The notes: generated by a model not told the origin, from the letters alone. A stretch of 64,000 bases of DNA from Hyphomicrobium sp. (GCF_019753045.1 NZ_JAIELN010000009.1:186001-250000), one strand, 5' to 3'; positions 28,201-37,963 are shown, counted from the first letter of the stretch. Translations and numbers: made by a program.

Positions 28201-29412
28201 ATGTCACTGCTGCCGGTCGCCGAGGCGCTGAAGCGCATTTTGGATGTCGTGACAACTCTCGAGAGTGAGAACGTCAGTCTGCTCCAGGCGCGAGGGCGCA
28301 CGCTTGCGTCGCCCATCATTTCGAAACTCGACAATCCGCCGTTCGATGCTTCAGCGATGGACGGCTACGCCGTGCGTGCGGATGACGTTGCGAGCGTTCC
28401 CGCTTCCCTCACCGTGATCGGCGAGGCCGGCGCTGGCCGGCCCTTTACGCGCACGCTCGGCAAAGGCGAAGCCGTGCGCATTTTCACCGGCGGCCGTGTG
28501 CCCGAAGGCGCCGACGCGGTCGTCATTCAGGAGAATGTCGGCGCATCGGGAACGGCGGTCACCGTGCGCGAGACCGCAGCCCGCGGCGCGAACATCAGAC
28601 CCAAAGGCGAAGATTTCAGGAAGAACGATATTCTTCTTGAACAAGGACGATGCCTGACCGCGCGCGACGTGCTGATCAGCGCGTCTTCGGGTCATGCCGA
28701 GCTTCCGGTCGTTCGGAAGCCCGTCATCGCCATCCTCTCGACGGGTGACGAACTTGTGCCCCCGGGAAGTCCCCTCGGACCGGGCCAGATCTCCGCTTCC
28801 AATGCCTACGGCCTCGCAGCCGTCGTGGAAGCCGCAGGCGCCGAGGCCCGCTTTCTCGGAATTGCGCGCGATACCTTCGCATCTCTCGACGAACGTATTG
28901 CCGCGTCCGATGGCGCCGACATTCTGGTGACGAGCGGAGGCGCGTCAGTCGGCGATCACGATCTCGTCCGCCCGGCCCTCGAAAAAGCGGGCGCCAAGCT
29001 GGATTTCTATAAAATTGCGATGCGTCCCGGAAAGCCGCTGTTCTTCGGATCGCGCGTTCAAGGCGGCAGGACGCAACACTGCCTGGGCCTTCCGGGAAAT
29101 CCGGTTTCCGCTCTCATCTGCGCGCGCGTATTTCTCGTGCCGCTCGTCGGTAGGCTGCTCGGGCGAGAAACCCCATTCCAAGCGGTGAATGCCGTACTCG
29201 CCGAACCGCTCCCCGCCAACGGCCCCCGCGAGCACTACATGCGCGGACTATTGGATGTAAGCGAATCACCGCCCCGGGTGACGCCGTTTAAAAGCCAGGA
29301 CAGCGGATTGATCAAATCCCTGCAGCGTGCGGACTGTCTCGTCGTGGTTCCCGCAAACGCATCGGCTCAGCCCCTCGGATCACCGGTAAAAGTGCTGAAA
29401 CTCGACATCTGA
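28201..29412 (+). CDS. moeA: Molybdopterin molybdenumtransferase
   Basis: The 403-residue protein has LDNPPFDASAMDGYAV, FTGGRVPEGADAVVIQE, ILSTGDELVPPG, VTSGGASVGDHDLV, MRPGKPLFFG and GLPGNPVSA, the MoeA set. It inserts molybdate into molybdopterin. It follows moaC after 83 bp holding the palindromic repeat, so partial uncoupling is possible. GGAG precedes the start. Confidence 0.96.
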   Translation: MSLLPVAEALKRILDVVTTLESENVSLLQARGRTLASPIISKLDNPPFDASAMDGYAVRADDVASVPASLTVIGEAGAGRPFTRTLGKGEAVRIFTGGRVPEGADAVVIQENVGASGTAVTVRETAARGANIRPKGEDFRKNDILLEQGRCLTARDVLISASSGHAELPVVRKPVIAILSTGDELVPPGSPLGPGQISASNAYGLAAVVEAAGAEARFLGIARDTFASLDERIAASDGADILVTSGGASVGDHDLVRPALEKAGAKLDFYKIAMRPGKPLFFGSRVQGGRTQHCLGLPGNPVSALICARVFLVPLVGRLLGRETPFQAVNAVLAEPLPANGPREHYMRGLLDVSESPPRVTPFKSQDSGLIKSLQRADCLVVVPANASAQPLGSPVKVLKLDI

Positions 29413-29542
29413 TGCTTTAATAGGCACACGTCCCAATCGGACACCTGCATTCCCGCGAATCCGGGCGATTTCATCTCTTTCGGGAACATTCGAGCCGAGC
29501 GTCGCGTTTTTCGGGCTCATCCGTTGGGCCGAGGCGCCGTAT

Positions 29543-30382
29543 ATGCTTATTCACGTTGGTTACGATATCGGTTTGCAGCTTGATGCGCCGACGCCGCTTC
29601 TATTGCTTCTCGACGTTCATCCGAGCCGTCGCCGCGATATCATCTACGAAAACGCGCTGAACGTTCCGGACATTCCTATCGAGCGCGGACTTGATCTCTA
29701 TGGAAACCGGACGCAGCGGCTCGTCGCGCCCGCAGGTCCTTTGAAGCTCAGTTATCGTGCCGTTGTTCGCGATCCCGGCGTACTCGAAGAGACGCCGCTC
29801 AATGCCCGCGAAATTCCGATACCCGACCTTCCGAACTACGCGATGCACTATTTGGGCGGCAGTCGCTATTGTGAGACCGACGAACTGACGCCGATCGCGT
29901 GGCAGCTCTTCGGCAACGTTCCCCCCGGATACGCGCGCGTCAAAGCGATCTGCGAATTCGTTCACAACCACATCAAGTTCGATTATCAGGCCGCCCGCTC
30001 AACACGCACGGCAGCCGAAGCCTATAAGGAGGGAACGGGCGTCTGCCGCGACTTCGCGCATCTCGCCATCGCCTTCTGCCGCTGCCTCAACATCCCGGCG
30101 GCATACGTCAACGGCTTCCTCGGCGACATCGGCGTGCCACCCGACCCCGCACCGATGGACTTCAGCGCCTGGTTCGAAGCCTACATCGATCATCACTGGG
30201 TGACGTTCGACGCCCGCCACAATGCGCCCAGAACCGGCCGCGTGGTCATTGCGCGCGGACGCGACGCCGCCGACGTGGCCATGATCACGTCGTTCGGCCA
30301 GCACTATCTGGGAGAGTTCAAAGTCGTGTGTGAAGAAGTTGCACCACAACGCGCGGAGCAACTGACGTCTCACGCGGCCTAA
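29543..30382 (+). CDS. Transglutaminase-like cysteine protease family protein
   Basis: The 279-residue cytoplasmic protein has a beta-rich N-terminal domain and a transglutaminase core with Cys168 in GTGVCRDFAHL, His near 217 in FEAYIDHHWVTFDARH and Asp223. These proteins act as peptidases or amidases with unknown targets. No signal peptide is seen. Confidence 0.88.
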   Translation: MLIHVGYDIGLQLDAPTPLLLLLDVHPSRRRDIIYENALNVPDIPIERGLDLYGNRTQRLVAPAGPLKLSYRAVVRDPGVLEETPLNAREIPIPDLPNYAMHYLGGSRYCETDELTPIAWQLFGNVPPGYARVKAICEFVHNHIKFDYQAARSTRTAAEAYKEGTGVCRDFAHLAIAFCRCLNIPAAYVNGFLGDIGVPPDPAPMDFSAWFEAYIDHHWVTFDARHNAPRTGRVVIARGRDAADVAMITSFGQHYLGEFKVVCEEVAPQRAEQLTSHAA

Positions 30383-30406
30383 TATCTATAGGCCGAGCCC
30401 GTCGAA

Positions 30407-30976
30407 TTAGTCCTTCGCGCGTTCGACGTACGAGCCATCAGCCGTCATGACGACGACGCGCGTACCGGCGCCGATGTGCGGCGGCACCATCACGCGGGCG
30501 CCGTTCGAAAGCTTCGCGGGCTTATAGGACGACGATGCTGTCTGGCCCTTGACGACGGGGTCGGCCTCGACAATTTCAAACGTCACGCGCTGCGGCAGCT
30601 CGATCGAAATCGGGTTGCCTTCATGCAGCGATACGAGGCACGTCATGCCTTCCTGCAGCCACTGGCCCTGGTCGCCGACGACGTCCTTAGGGATCGTGAT
30701 CTGGTCGAAGGTCTCGGGCTGCATGAAGTTGTAGCCCATATCGTCCTCATAGAGGAAATTGTAGTCCTTTTCATCGAGATAGGCGCGCTCGACCTGGTCG
30801 GTCGTGCGGTAACGCTCGACGAGCTTCACGCCGTCAGCGATGCGCCGCATTTCGAGGTGGGTTACGGGAGTGCCCTTGCCCGGATGGATGTTTTCAGCAT
30901 GCATCACGACGGCAAGCCTGCCATCGAGATCGAGCACGTTGCCTTTACGAACCGAGCTTGCAATAACCTTCACCAC
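30407..30976 (-). CDS. efp: Elongation factor P
   Basis: The 189-residue protein has the three-barrel EF-P architecture, with the modification loop HPGKGTP placing Lys34 for beta-lysylation. It relieves ribosome stalling at polyproline. It is divergent from epmA, its modifying ligase. Confidence 0.96.
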   Translation of the reverse strand: MVKVIASSVRKGNVLDLDGRLAVVMHAENIHPGKGTPVTHLEMRRIADGVKLVERYRTTDQVERAYLDEKDYNFLYEDDMGYNFMQPETFDQITIPKDVVGDQGQWLQEGMTCLVSLHEGNPISIELPQRVTFEIVEADPVVKGQTASSSYKPAKLSNGARVMVPPHIGAGTRVVVMTADGSYVERAKD

Positions 30977-31125
30977 GTAACGTCTCCGATCTCAATTCAT
31001 GCGCTACGGCCGCCACATGGGCGGCCGGCCGGCGGAAGCCTTCAGGGATTCTGTCGCGTCTCATACCCGCTTAGTCAGTTGCCGCCAAGTGCGGCAACCC
31101 TGTGCTTAACCCTCAATTTGTCAGC

Positions 31126-32181
31126 ATGTCGCAACTTTCCTCCTGGTGGAGACCTGATCGCCATGCCGACCGCAGGCCTTTTCTCATTGGCCGGGGCCGG
31201 ATCAAGTCCGCGATAAGGAGTTGGTTTCTTTCGCAAGGGTTCCTCGAAGTCGAACCGGGCCTGTTGCAGGTTTCCCCCGGCAACGAGACACACCTTCATG
31301 CGTTCAGGACGGAGCTTATCGGAACCGATCTGTCGCGCCGGGACCTCTATCTCCACACCTCGCCCGAGTTCGCGATGAAGAAACTCCTGGCGGCAGGCGA
31401 GACGAAGATTTTTGCTTTCTCGCCAGTCTTTCGCAACCGGGAGCGGGGCAACCTGCATTCGCCTGAGTTCACCATGCTCGAATGGTACCGGGCGAACGAG
31501 CCCTACGAGACGCTGTGGGCGGATTGCCAGGCGATCCTCGATATCGCCGCGGAGGCAACGGGGCGCACAGAGTGGTCATATCGCGGCAAGCCGTGCGACA
31601 TCACCAAGCGCTACGACTGGACGACGCTTTATCAGGCGTTCTTCCAATTCGCCGAAATTCCGCTGCACGAGACAATGAGTGCAACTTCGGTTGATCGTGC
31701 GAAGCTTGCGGACTTCGCAAAAGCCCAAGGCATTCGCATCGGCGAGGACGACACGTGGTCGGATATTTTCAGCCGCGTACTGGTCGAAAAGATTGAGCCG
31801 GGACTGGGACTCTACCGCCCGGAGATCCTGTGCGAGTATCCGATAACGGAAGCCGCGCTGGCCCGGCCAAGCGCAGAGGATCCGGCGGTTGCCGAGCGCT
31901 TCGAGCTGTACGTCTGCGGCGTCGAGTTGGCGAACGGCTTCGGCGAATTGACGGACGCCGCCGAACAGCGTCGCCGCTTCGAAACCTGGATGGCCGACAA
32001 AGAGCGCATATATGGCGAGCGCTATCCGCTGGACGAGGATTTCCTCGCAGCTCTCGACCAAATGCCCCCGGCTTCCGGCTGCGCGCTAGGCTTCGACCGC
32101 TTGGCCATGCTGGCGACCGGTGCCGAGCGCGTCGATCAAGTGATCTGGACGCCGATGGCCGACGCGGAAAGGAGCAAGTGA
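31126..32181 (+). CDS. epmA: EF-P--(R)-beta-lysine ligase
   Basis: The 351-residue protein is a truncated class II lysyl-tRNA synthetase catalytic core without the anticodon domain: FLIGRGRIKSAIRSWFLSQG, FRNRERGNLHSPEFTMLEWY and ELANGFGELTDAAEQ. It attaches beta-lysine to EF-P Lys34. The ATG at 31126 is preferred to an upstream GTG at 31102. It starts the epmA-GFA-epmB operon. Confidence 0.93.
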   Translation: MSQLSSWWRPDRHADRRPFLIGRGRIKSAIRSWFLSQGFLEVEPGLLQVSPGNETHLHAFRTELIGTDLSRRDLYLHTSPEFAMKKLLAAGETKIFAFSPVFRNRERGNLHSPEFTMLEWYRANEPYETLWADCQAILDIAAEATGRTEWSYRGKPCDITKRYDWTTLYQAFFQFAEIPLHETMSATSVDRAKLADFAKAQGIRIGEDDTWSDIFSRVLVEKIEPGLGLYRPEILCEYPITEAALARPSAEDPAVAERFELYVCGVELANGFGELTDAAEQRRRFETWMADKERIYGERYPLDEDFLAALDQMPPASGCALGFDRLAMLATGAERVDQVIWTPMADAERSK

Positions 32182-32184
32182 CCG

Positions 32185-32661
32185 ATGACCACGAGCGACG
32201 AGAAAACCGGCGGATGCCAGTGCGGAGCAGTCCGCTTTCGTGTCGAAGGAACACTCGGCGACGCGTCCGTCTGCCACTGCCGAATGTGCCAGAAGGCATT
32301 CGGCGCGTTTTATGCTCCTCTCGTGAGCGTACGTGACGCAAAACTCGTTTGGACGCGCGGAACACCGGCAAAATTCCAGTCGTCGAACGCCGTGTTGCGC
32401 GGCTTCTGCGCCAACTGCGGCACGCCGCTGACCTATGAAGCGCCCGACGGCGTCGCGATCGCCATCGGAACCTTCGATGATCCGGCGAGTATCGTGCCGA
32501 AAGTGCAGTGGGGCGTCGAGGCCAAGCTCCCGTTTACGGACACCATTCCGGGCCTTCCGCAGCACGATACGCTTGCGGATACGAACGCGGCGCCGTTCCT
32601 GAAGACGCTCGTGTCGCATCAGCACCCGGATCACGATACGGATGTTTGGCCGCCGAAATGA
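32185..32661 (+). CDS. GFA-domain (glutathione-dependent formaldehyde-activating-like) protein
   Basis: The 158-residue protein has the zinc-binding pattern of the GFA/Mss4-like fold: GGCQCGAVRF, CHCRMCQKAFGAF and FCANCGTPLTYE. It lies 3 bp after epmA and overlaps the epmB start by ATGA. The family name comes from Gfa of Paracoccus, but most members have no shown activity. Its place inside the EF-P modification operon is unexplained. Confidence 0.88.
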   Translation: MTTSDEKTGGCQCGAVRFRVEGTLGDASVCHCRMCQKAFGAFYAPLVSVRDAKLVWTRGTPAKFQSSNAVLRGFCANCGTPLTYEAPDGVAIAIGTFDDPASIVPKVQWGVEAKLPFTDTIPGLPQHDTLADTNAAPFLKTLVSHQHPDHDTDVWPPK

Positions 32662-33728
32662 CGCTCATCGAAAAGAAGCTGACGTCGATTGACGATCTGA
32701 TCGCGGCAGAACTCGTCTCGCGAAGCGACCGCGATGCGCTGACGACAGTCTCTGCCCGCTATGCCGTCGCCCTGACACCCTTCATCGCAAACCTGATCGA
32801 TACGAACGACCCCAACGATCCGATTGCACGCCAGTTCATCCCCAGCGCCAAAGAACTCGAAACGCATCCGCGCGAAGAAGCCGATCCGATCGGCGACAAC
32901 CTCAAGAGCCCGGCGCCCGGCATCGTCCACCGGTATGCAGATCGCGTGCTGCTGAAGATCGCGAGCGTCTGCCCTGTCTATTGCCGCTTCTGCTTCCGCC
33001 GCGAAATGGTCGGACCGAGCAACGGCGAAGCGCTTTCATCAGCCGACCTTGCTTCGGCTCTCGACTACATCGCTGCAAATCCCAAAATCTGGGAAGTCAT
33101 TCTGACGGGCGGTGATCCGTTCATCCTCTCGCCCCGCCGCATCGAGGACGTCACCGCAGCATTGTCTGCGATCCCACACGTCAAAATCTTGCGATGGCAT
33201 ACGCGTGTCCCGGTTGTAGACCCGACCCGCATAACGGACGACCTCATCGCTGCACTGAAAGCGACCACCAAAACCGTCTTCGTCGGAATTCACACGAACC
33301 ACGCGCGCGAACTCGAAGGCCGCGCGAGCGACGCCATCGCCCGGCTTGTCGACGCCGGAATTCCGCTAGTCAGCCAGACTGTCCTGCTGAAAGGCGTCAA
33401 CGATAACGCCGACACGCTGGAAGCCCTGATGCGCCGCCTCGTCGAGTTACGCGTGAAGCCGTACTATCTCCATCACGGCGATCTCGCGCCAGGCACCGCG
33501 CACTTTCGAACGACCATCGCCGAAGGACGCGCTTTGATGGCTGAATTGCGCCGGCGCATCTCCGGCCTCGCGCTTCCGACCTACGTTCTCGACCTCCCCG
33601 GCGCTCACGGCAAAGTCCCAATTGAACGCCATGCGACGATGGCGGACGACGGCGTCGACATTTTCACCGACCGCAACGGCCGAAATCACCGTTACGAGGA
33701 TGCTTGCGCCGCCCCCGGCGTGCCCTGA
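32658..33728 (+). CDS. epmB: EF-P (S)-lysine 2,3-aminomutase
   Basis: The 356-residue radical-SAM/PLP protein has Cys105-x3-Cys109-x2-Cys112 (CPVYCRFCFRREMVG), VILTGGDPFILS, HTRVPVVDPTRIT and a PLP-binding Lys in GAHGKVPIERH. It converts alpha-lysine to beta-lysine for EpmA. The short size fits EpmB rather than catabolic aminomutase. The start at 32658 is set by overlap with the GFA gene; the longer frame through that gene is rejected. Confidence 0.92.
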   Translation: MTLIEKKLTSIDDLIAAELVSRSDRDALTTVSARYAVALTPFIANLIDTNDPNDPIARQFIPSAKELETHPREEADPIGDNLKSPAPGIVHRYADRVLLKIASVCPVYCRFCFRREMVGPSNGEALSSADLASALDYIAANPKIWEVILTGGDPFILSPRRIEDVTAALSAIPHVKILRWHTRVPVVDPTRITDDLIAALKATTKTVFVGIHTNHARELEGRASDAIARLVDAGIPLVSQTVLLKGVNDNADTLEALMRRLVELRVKPYYLHHGDLAPGTAHFRTTIAEGRALMAELRRRISGLALPTYVLDLPGAHGKVPIERHATMADDGVDIFTDRNGRNHRYEDACAAPGVP

Positions 33729-33740
33729 TCTCCGTAGATC

Positions 33741-33758
33741 GCCGGGCACCATGCCCGG
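33741..33758 (+). terminator. Hairpin after epmB
   Basis: An 8-bp stem GCCGGGCA / TGCCCGGC with a 3-base loop lies 12 bp after epmB. It lacks a T-run, so it may only stabilise the mRNA end. Confidence 0.35.
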
Positions 33759-33857
33759 CCATAATCAGTTCTTTCGATTGGACGCCTCGCGGTTTCGATG
33801 CCAGATTGCCGCATCAGAACAGGCCGGAAAACGGCTGGCATCGACTGGAGGAACTGA

Positions 33858-36005
33858 ATGAACGACGAACCGGCCCGCGAAAAGTTTTTCGGTGCATGTC
33901 CGCACGATTGCCCGGACACTTGCGCGATGATTTACGAGGTCCAGGATGGCCGGCTGGTCGATGTGCGTGGCAACAAGGACCATCCCATCACGCGCGGCGG
34001 TCTGTGCGTAAAGCTCAAGGACTTCGCCGATCACCATGCCAACCCGGATCGGCTGATGTATCCGCTTCGCCGCGTCGGCCCGAAGGGCTCGGGACCGAAT
34101 GGCGGCAACGTTTTCGAGCGCATAACCTGGGACGAAGCGATCTCCGAGATCGGCACCCGCTGGCGCGAAATCATCGCGACGTACGGTGCGCAGGCGATCA
34201 TGCCGCAAAGCTATCTCGGCAACATGGGCCTCGTGCAGGGCATCAACTCAGGCGATCCATTCTTCAACCGCCTCGGCTCCACCGTCAACGAGAAGACCTA
34301 CTGCACGTCGGGCTCGTCGACGGCCTGGCTTCTGACGCATGGTCCGACGGGCGGTGTCGATCCGGAAAGCTTCGTCCACAGCAAGTACGTCGTCATCTGG
34401 GCCTGCAATTCGATCTCGACCAACCTGCATCATTGGCCATTCGTGCTCGAAGCGCAGAAGCGCGGCGCCAAGATCGTCGTCGTCGACCCCTATAAATCCC
34501 GCACGGCGAAGGCCGCCGACTGGCACATCTGCCCGAAGCCCGGCACCGACGGAGCGCTCGCTCTCGGCATCATCAATTCGATGGTCGAGCAGGGACTGAT
34601 CGACCAGGACTACGTCGACAATTACACGCAGGGCTTCCCTGAGCTCAAAGCTCGCGCCGCCGATTTCACCCTCGAATACGTCGAGCGCGTCACCGGCGTG
34701 AAAGCGGCCGATATCACCAAGTTCGCCCGCGAATTCGCGACCTCGCAACCAGCCGCCATTCGCATCGGCGTCGCCATCGAGCGATCGGCCGGCGGCGCCC
34801 AGGCCGCCCGTGCCGTCTACGCAATTCCGGCGGTCTGCGGGGCGTGGCGTCACGTCGGCGGCGGCATGCTGCAATTGCCGCTGTGGGACTTCCCCGTAGA
34901 TTGGGTGAAGGCCGCACGGCCCGACTGGATCAAGCCCGGCACGCGCGTCGTCAACAATCTCCGGCTCGGCCAGGCGCTGAACGGGGAAATGAAGCTCGAT
35001 CCGCCGATCAAGAGCATGTTCGTCTTCTGCACCAACCCCGTCAGTCAGTCGCCCGAGACCAACAAGATCGTCGAAGGATTGATGCGGGAAGACCTGTTCA
35101 CGGTCGTCGCCGAACACTTCATCACCGACACAGCGAAATATGCCGACATCATCCTGCCATCCGCGATGGCGGGCGAAGCTGAAGACATGATGTGGTCATG
35201 GGGCCACTTCTATTTCACGTACAATGAGAAGGCGATCGACCCGCCCGGCGAATGCAAGCCAACGAGCGACCTGTGGCGATTGCTCGCCAAGGAGATGGGC
35301 TTCGACGACCCGGTCTTCAAAATGACCGACAGCGAGCTTTGCGCCGAATACATCAACTGGACCGACCCCAAGATGGGCGGCGTCGACATGGAGTACTTCA
35401 AGAAGCACGGGTACTACAAAATTGACGTCGGCTCCGCGGATACGCGCACGCCGCACAGCGAGGGCAAGTTCCCGACACCATCGGGGAAAATCGAACTGCT
35501 GGTGCACGACGCGAAGAACTTCGTCGCCGGGCCGTTCCGCGCCATGTACGAGGGCGAACAAGACGGTACGCCGATTGATCCGCTGCCTGGCTATGTGCCG
35601 GTTCGTGAATCGCCTGAGACCAACCCGGAACTGGCAAAGCGATATCCGCTCAACATCATCTCACCGAAGAGCCACGCCTTCTTGAACTCGTGCTACGCCA
35701 ACGAGCCGCACAAGATCAAAATCCAAGGCGAGCAGTTCGTGATGATTTCTCCGTTCGACGCCGCCAAGCGGAACATCCGCGAAGGCGATCCGGTCCGCGT
35801 GCAGAACGAGCGCGGCGACTTCGAAGGCGTCGCGCGTGTGACGGACGACGTCACGCCCGGCATCGTCGTCGCGACGCTCGGCTATTGGCGGTCCCTCAAC
35901 CGGTCTGACGGCTCCGTCAACTCCATCTCGTCGGACGCATGGAGCGGCCTCGGCCGGGCACCGACATTCTCGGACAATCTGGTCGAGGTTCATCGCGTGA
36001 ACTGA
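33858..36005 (+). CDS. Molybdopterin-dependent oxidoreductase with N-terminal [4Fe-4S] site
   Basis: The 715-residue protein has Cys14, Cys18, Cys22 and Cys50 (ACPHDCPDTC and GGLC) for a 4Fe-4S cluster, the Mo-bisPGD domain and a C-terminal molydopterin dinucleotide-binding domain (ISPKSHAFLNSCYANEPHK). No Tat signal is present, so it is cytoplasmic. It belongs to the DMSO reductase superfamily; relatives are annotated only as formate-dehydrogenase-like or molybdopterin oxidoreductase. The substrate is unknown. The moaC and moeA genes are a few kb upstream. Confidence 0.9.
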   Translation: MNDEPAREKFFGACPHDCPDTCAMIYEVQDGRLVDVRGNKDHPITRGGLCVKLKDFADHHANPDRLMYPLRRVGPKGSGPNGGNVFERITWDEAISEIGTRWREIIATYGAQAIMPQSYLGNMGLVQGINSGDPFFNRLGSTVNEKTYCTSGSSTAWLLTHGPTGGVDPESFVHSKYVVIWACNSISTNLHHWPFVLEAQKRGAKIVVVDPYKSRTAKAADWHICPKPGTDGALALGIINSMVEQGLIDQDYVDNYTQGFPELKARAADFTLEYVERVTGVKAADITKFAREFATSQPAAIRIGVAIERSAGGAQAARAVYAIPAVCGAWRHVGGGMLQLPLWDFPVDWVKAARPDWIKPGTRVVNNLRLGQALNGEMKLDPPIKSMFVFCTNPVSQSPETNKIVEGLMREDLFTVVAEHFITDTAKYADIILPSAMAGEAEDMMWSWGHFYFTYNEKAIDPPGECKPTSDLWRLLAKEMGFDDPVFKMTDSELCAEYINWTDPKMGGVDMEYFKKHGYYKIDVGSADTRTPHSEGKFPTPSGKIELLVHDAKNFVAGPFRAMYEGEQDGTPIDPLPGYVPVRESPETNPELAKRYPLNIISPKSHAFLNSCYANEPHKIKIQGEQFVMISPFDAAKRNIREGDPVRVQNERGDFEGVARVTDDVTPGIVVATLGYWRSLNRSDGSVNSISSDAWSGLGRAPTFSDNLVEVHRVN

Positions 36006-36038
36006 GGCGGCGCAACCGCCGCCGTCGACGAAGCTCTG

Positions 36039-36075
36039 GGGTCTGCACGGCCAAGGTTGTGCAGACCTCTTGTTC
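36039..36075 (+). terminator. Probable terminator after the molybdopterin oxidoreductase
   Basis: A 9-bp stem GGTCTGCAC / GTGCAGACC with a 10-base loop is followed by TCTTGTT on the plus strand. Confidence 0.65.
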
Positions 36076-36201
36076 CCTAGGAGACATCCTGCGGGGCTAC
36101 ATTGCGCTATAACCAGCCCGGGGAAGTAGGTTGACGATCTGACACGGGCCTCCGGAACGTCCGGGCGCTCCGGTCGTCCGCCAGGCAGGCGATGGAAGCT
36201 C

Positions 36202-36588
36202 ATGTCACCCGTTCACGCGGCGCTCGCCGCGATCACATATCTGCTCGTCAAGCACGCGATCGCCGACTTCATCCTCCAGACGGACCAGATATTCCGCCAA
36301 AAGGGATCCTACGGTGCGCCGGGCGGGCTGTGGCACGCGCTCATCCATATCCTATTGACGGCGCCGGTTTTTTTGCTTTTCCCGGGCGGTAGTCCCGGCC
36401 TCGCCGCAGTGCTGCTCGCTGGCGAATTCGTCCTTCACTATCATATCGACTGGACGAAAGAGCAGATCGTCCGCCGCGAAGGTTGGACGCCGAAGGACAA
36501 ATACTTCTGGTGGGCTCTCGGCATTGACCAGCTGCTGCACGGCCTCACCTACGTCGCCATCCTTTGGATTTGGCTCCCCCCCGCCTAA
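36202..36588 (+). CDS. DUF3307 family membrane protein
   Basis: The 128-residue protein has three to four hydrophobic segments and the DUF3307 pattern: KHAIADFILQTDQIFRQKGS, LWHALIHILLTAPVF, HYHIDWTKEQIV and ALGIDQLLHGLTYVAIL. The conserved His/Asp residues on membrane helices suggest an enzymatic or metal-binding role that is not known. Confidence 0.85.
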   Translation: MSPVHAALAAITYLLVKHAIADFILQTDQIFRQKGSYGAPGGLWHALIHILLTAPVFLLFPGGSPGLAAVLLAGEFVLHYHIDWTKEQIVRREGWTPKDKYFWWALGIDQLLHGLTYVAILWIWLPPA

Positions 36589-36710
36589 CCAGCGCCGTTA
36601 TGCGCTCCTTGCCCATCTTGCGCAGGATGTCGCCGGTCTGCCATATGCGGCAGGGCGCGCGGACTGGCGTACCAATCCGCACACCGCGTTAATATTATTC
36701 CACACCCGAC

Positions 36711-36736
36711 GTAACATTTCGCCATCCGCCACCGAA
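36711..36736 (+). promoter_or_regulatory. Candidate ECF sigma autoregulatory promoter
   Basis: GTAAC at 36711-36715 and CGAA at 36733-36736 are separated by a 16-base spacer counted from GTAACA. This resembles the GTAACC-N16-CGAA sequence that I recall for SigF of Caulobacter, whose anti-sigma NrsF is of the type encoded next. It lies 21 bp before the sigma gene start, consistent with autoregulation. Confidence 0.5.
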
Positions 36737-36757
36737 GACAATTGAGAAGGCGTAATT

Positions 36758-37315
36758 TTGGACCGAAAGGCTCGAGACGCTGAGTGGACGGGACTGATGC
36801 GCTCCGCGATCGCGGGCGATCAGGTGGCCTATCGCCGCCTGCTCTCCGAGCTTTCGCAGGCGTTAAGAGGAGTCGTCCGCCGGGGCTTCGCAGGTGTCGG
36901 CGTGCCGGCGAGCGAGGTGGAGGACGTGGTGCAGGACGTACTGCTGGCAATCCATTTAAAAAGACATACATGGGACCAGACGTTGCCGCTCGGCCCTTGG
37001 GTGATCGCCATCGCGCGCAACAAGATGATCGACGATCTGCGTCGCCGCGGCCGGCGGCCCGAAGTCCCCGTGGATCTGAGCGAGTTCGACTTCGAAGGCG
37101 AAGACCAGCAGGCCTCCATCGATGCCCATGACGTCGGGCGCGTCCTCAGCCGCCTGTCCGACAAGAACCGCGATATCGTTCAGTCGATCAGCATCGACGG
37201 GCAATCGGCGCGGGACGTTGCGGAGCGCCTTGGGATGAGTGAAGTGGCCGTTCGCGTTGCCCTGCATCGAAGTCTGAAGGCGCTGGCGGATACCTATCAA
37301 GAGAAGAAATTATGA
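36758..37315 (+). CDS. ECF RNA polymerase sigma factor (SigF/NrsF type)
   Basis: The 185-residue protein has sigma region 2 (about 15-90, EVEDVVQDVLLAIHLKRHTW, ARNKMIDDLRRRGR) and region 4 (about 125-175, ISIDGQSARDVAERLGMSEV with the helix-turn-helix). The start is TTG 36758 with GAGAAGG seven bases upstream. It overlaps the anti-sigma gene by 4 bp. SigF-type factors respond to oxidative or heavy-metal stress in Caulobacter; the local signal is inferred. Confidence 0.92.
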   Translation: MDRKARDAEWTGLMRSAIAGDQVAYRRLLSELSQALRGVVRRGFAGVGVPASEVEDVVQDVLLAIHLKRHTWDQTLPLGPWVIAIARNKMIDDLRRRGRRPEVPVDLSEFDFEGEDQQASIDAHDVGRVLSRLSDKNRDIVQSISIDGQSARDVAERLGMSEVAVRVALHRSLKALADTYQEKKL

Positions 37316-37953
37316 AGACAGACGACCTCATCAATGCCATTGCCGCCGACGCCAAAAGCGTCGAGCCGCCAATTGCGCAGACCGTCGCGATAGCGGTCGG
37401 CGTGGGCGCATTGATCTCGGCCGTTCTCTTTCTCTGGACGATCGGCATACGGGACAATTTCGCGGAATCGATGGTGTCTTCGCTTCGCTTTGTATTCAAG
37501 TTCGTGCTCACGCTGAGCTTGGCGATTCCGGCCTACGTCCTCGTTCGCGGATTGTCGCGACCGGACTTCCAGCCCGGAAAGAAACTGTGGTTTCTGGCGC
37601 TCGCTCCGGCGCTGCTTCTGATTGGCATTGGGCTCGAGCTTCTCTCGGTGCCGCAGGACGAATGGCACGCGCGGATGATGGGCCACAATTCCGTGGCATG
37701 CATGATCGTCATCCCGCTCCTGTCGTTGGCGCCGCTGGCCGCTGTTCTTTACGCGCTGCGCCGCGGCGCGCCGTCGAACCCGGCAATTGGAGGCGCCGTG
37801 GGCGGATTGCTTTCGGCCGGCATTGGAGCGACGCTTTATGCCAGCCACCGCCCTGACGACAGCCCGCTGTTTCTCGCAGCTTGGTACCCGATTGGCATCG
37901 TTTTGATGACCGCCATCGGCGCGCTGATCGGATCGCGCATTTTACGCTGGTAG
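37312..37953 (+). CDS. NrsF/DUF1109-type anti-sigma factor
   Basis: The 213-residue inner-membrane protein has a short cytoplasmic N-terminus and six transmembrane helices, with the DUF1109 signature LRFVFKFVLTLSLAIPA. It should sequester the ECF sigma factor until signal. Only a few Cys are present, including Cys129 in SVACMIVIP, of the kind implicated in NrsF sensing. Translational coupling (ATGA) fits a sigma/anti-sigma pair. Confidence 0.9.
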   Translation: MKTDDLINAIAADAKSVEPPIAQTVAIAVGVGALISAVLFLWTIGIRDNFAESMVSSLRFVFKFVLTLSLAIPAYVLVRGLSRPDFQPGKKLWFLALAPALLLIGIGLELLSVPQDEWHARMMGHNSVACMIVIPLLSLAPLAAVLYALRRGAPSNPAIGGAVGGLLSAGIGATLYASHRPDDSPLFLAAWYPIGIVLMTAIGALIGSRILRW

Positions 37954-37963
37954 CCCACGCGGC

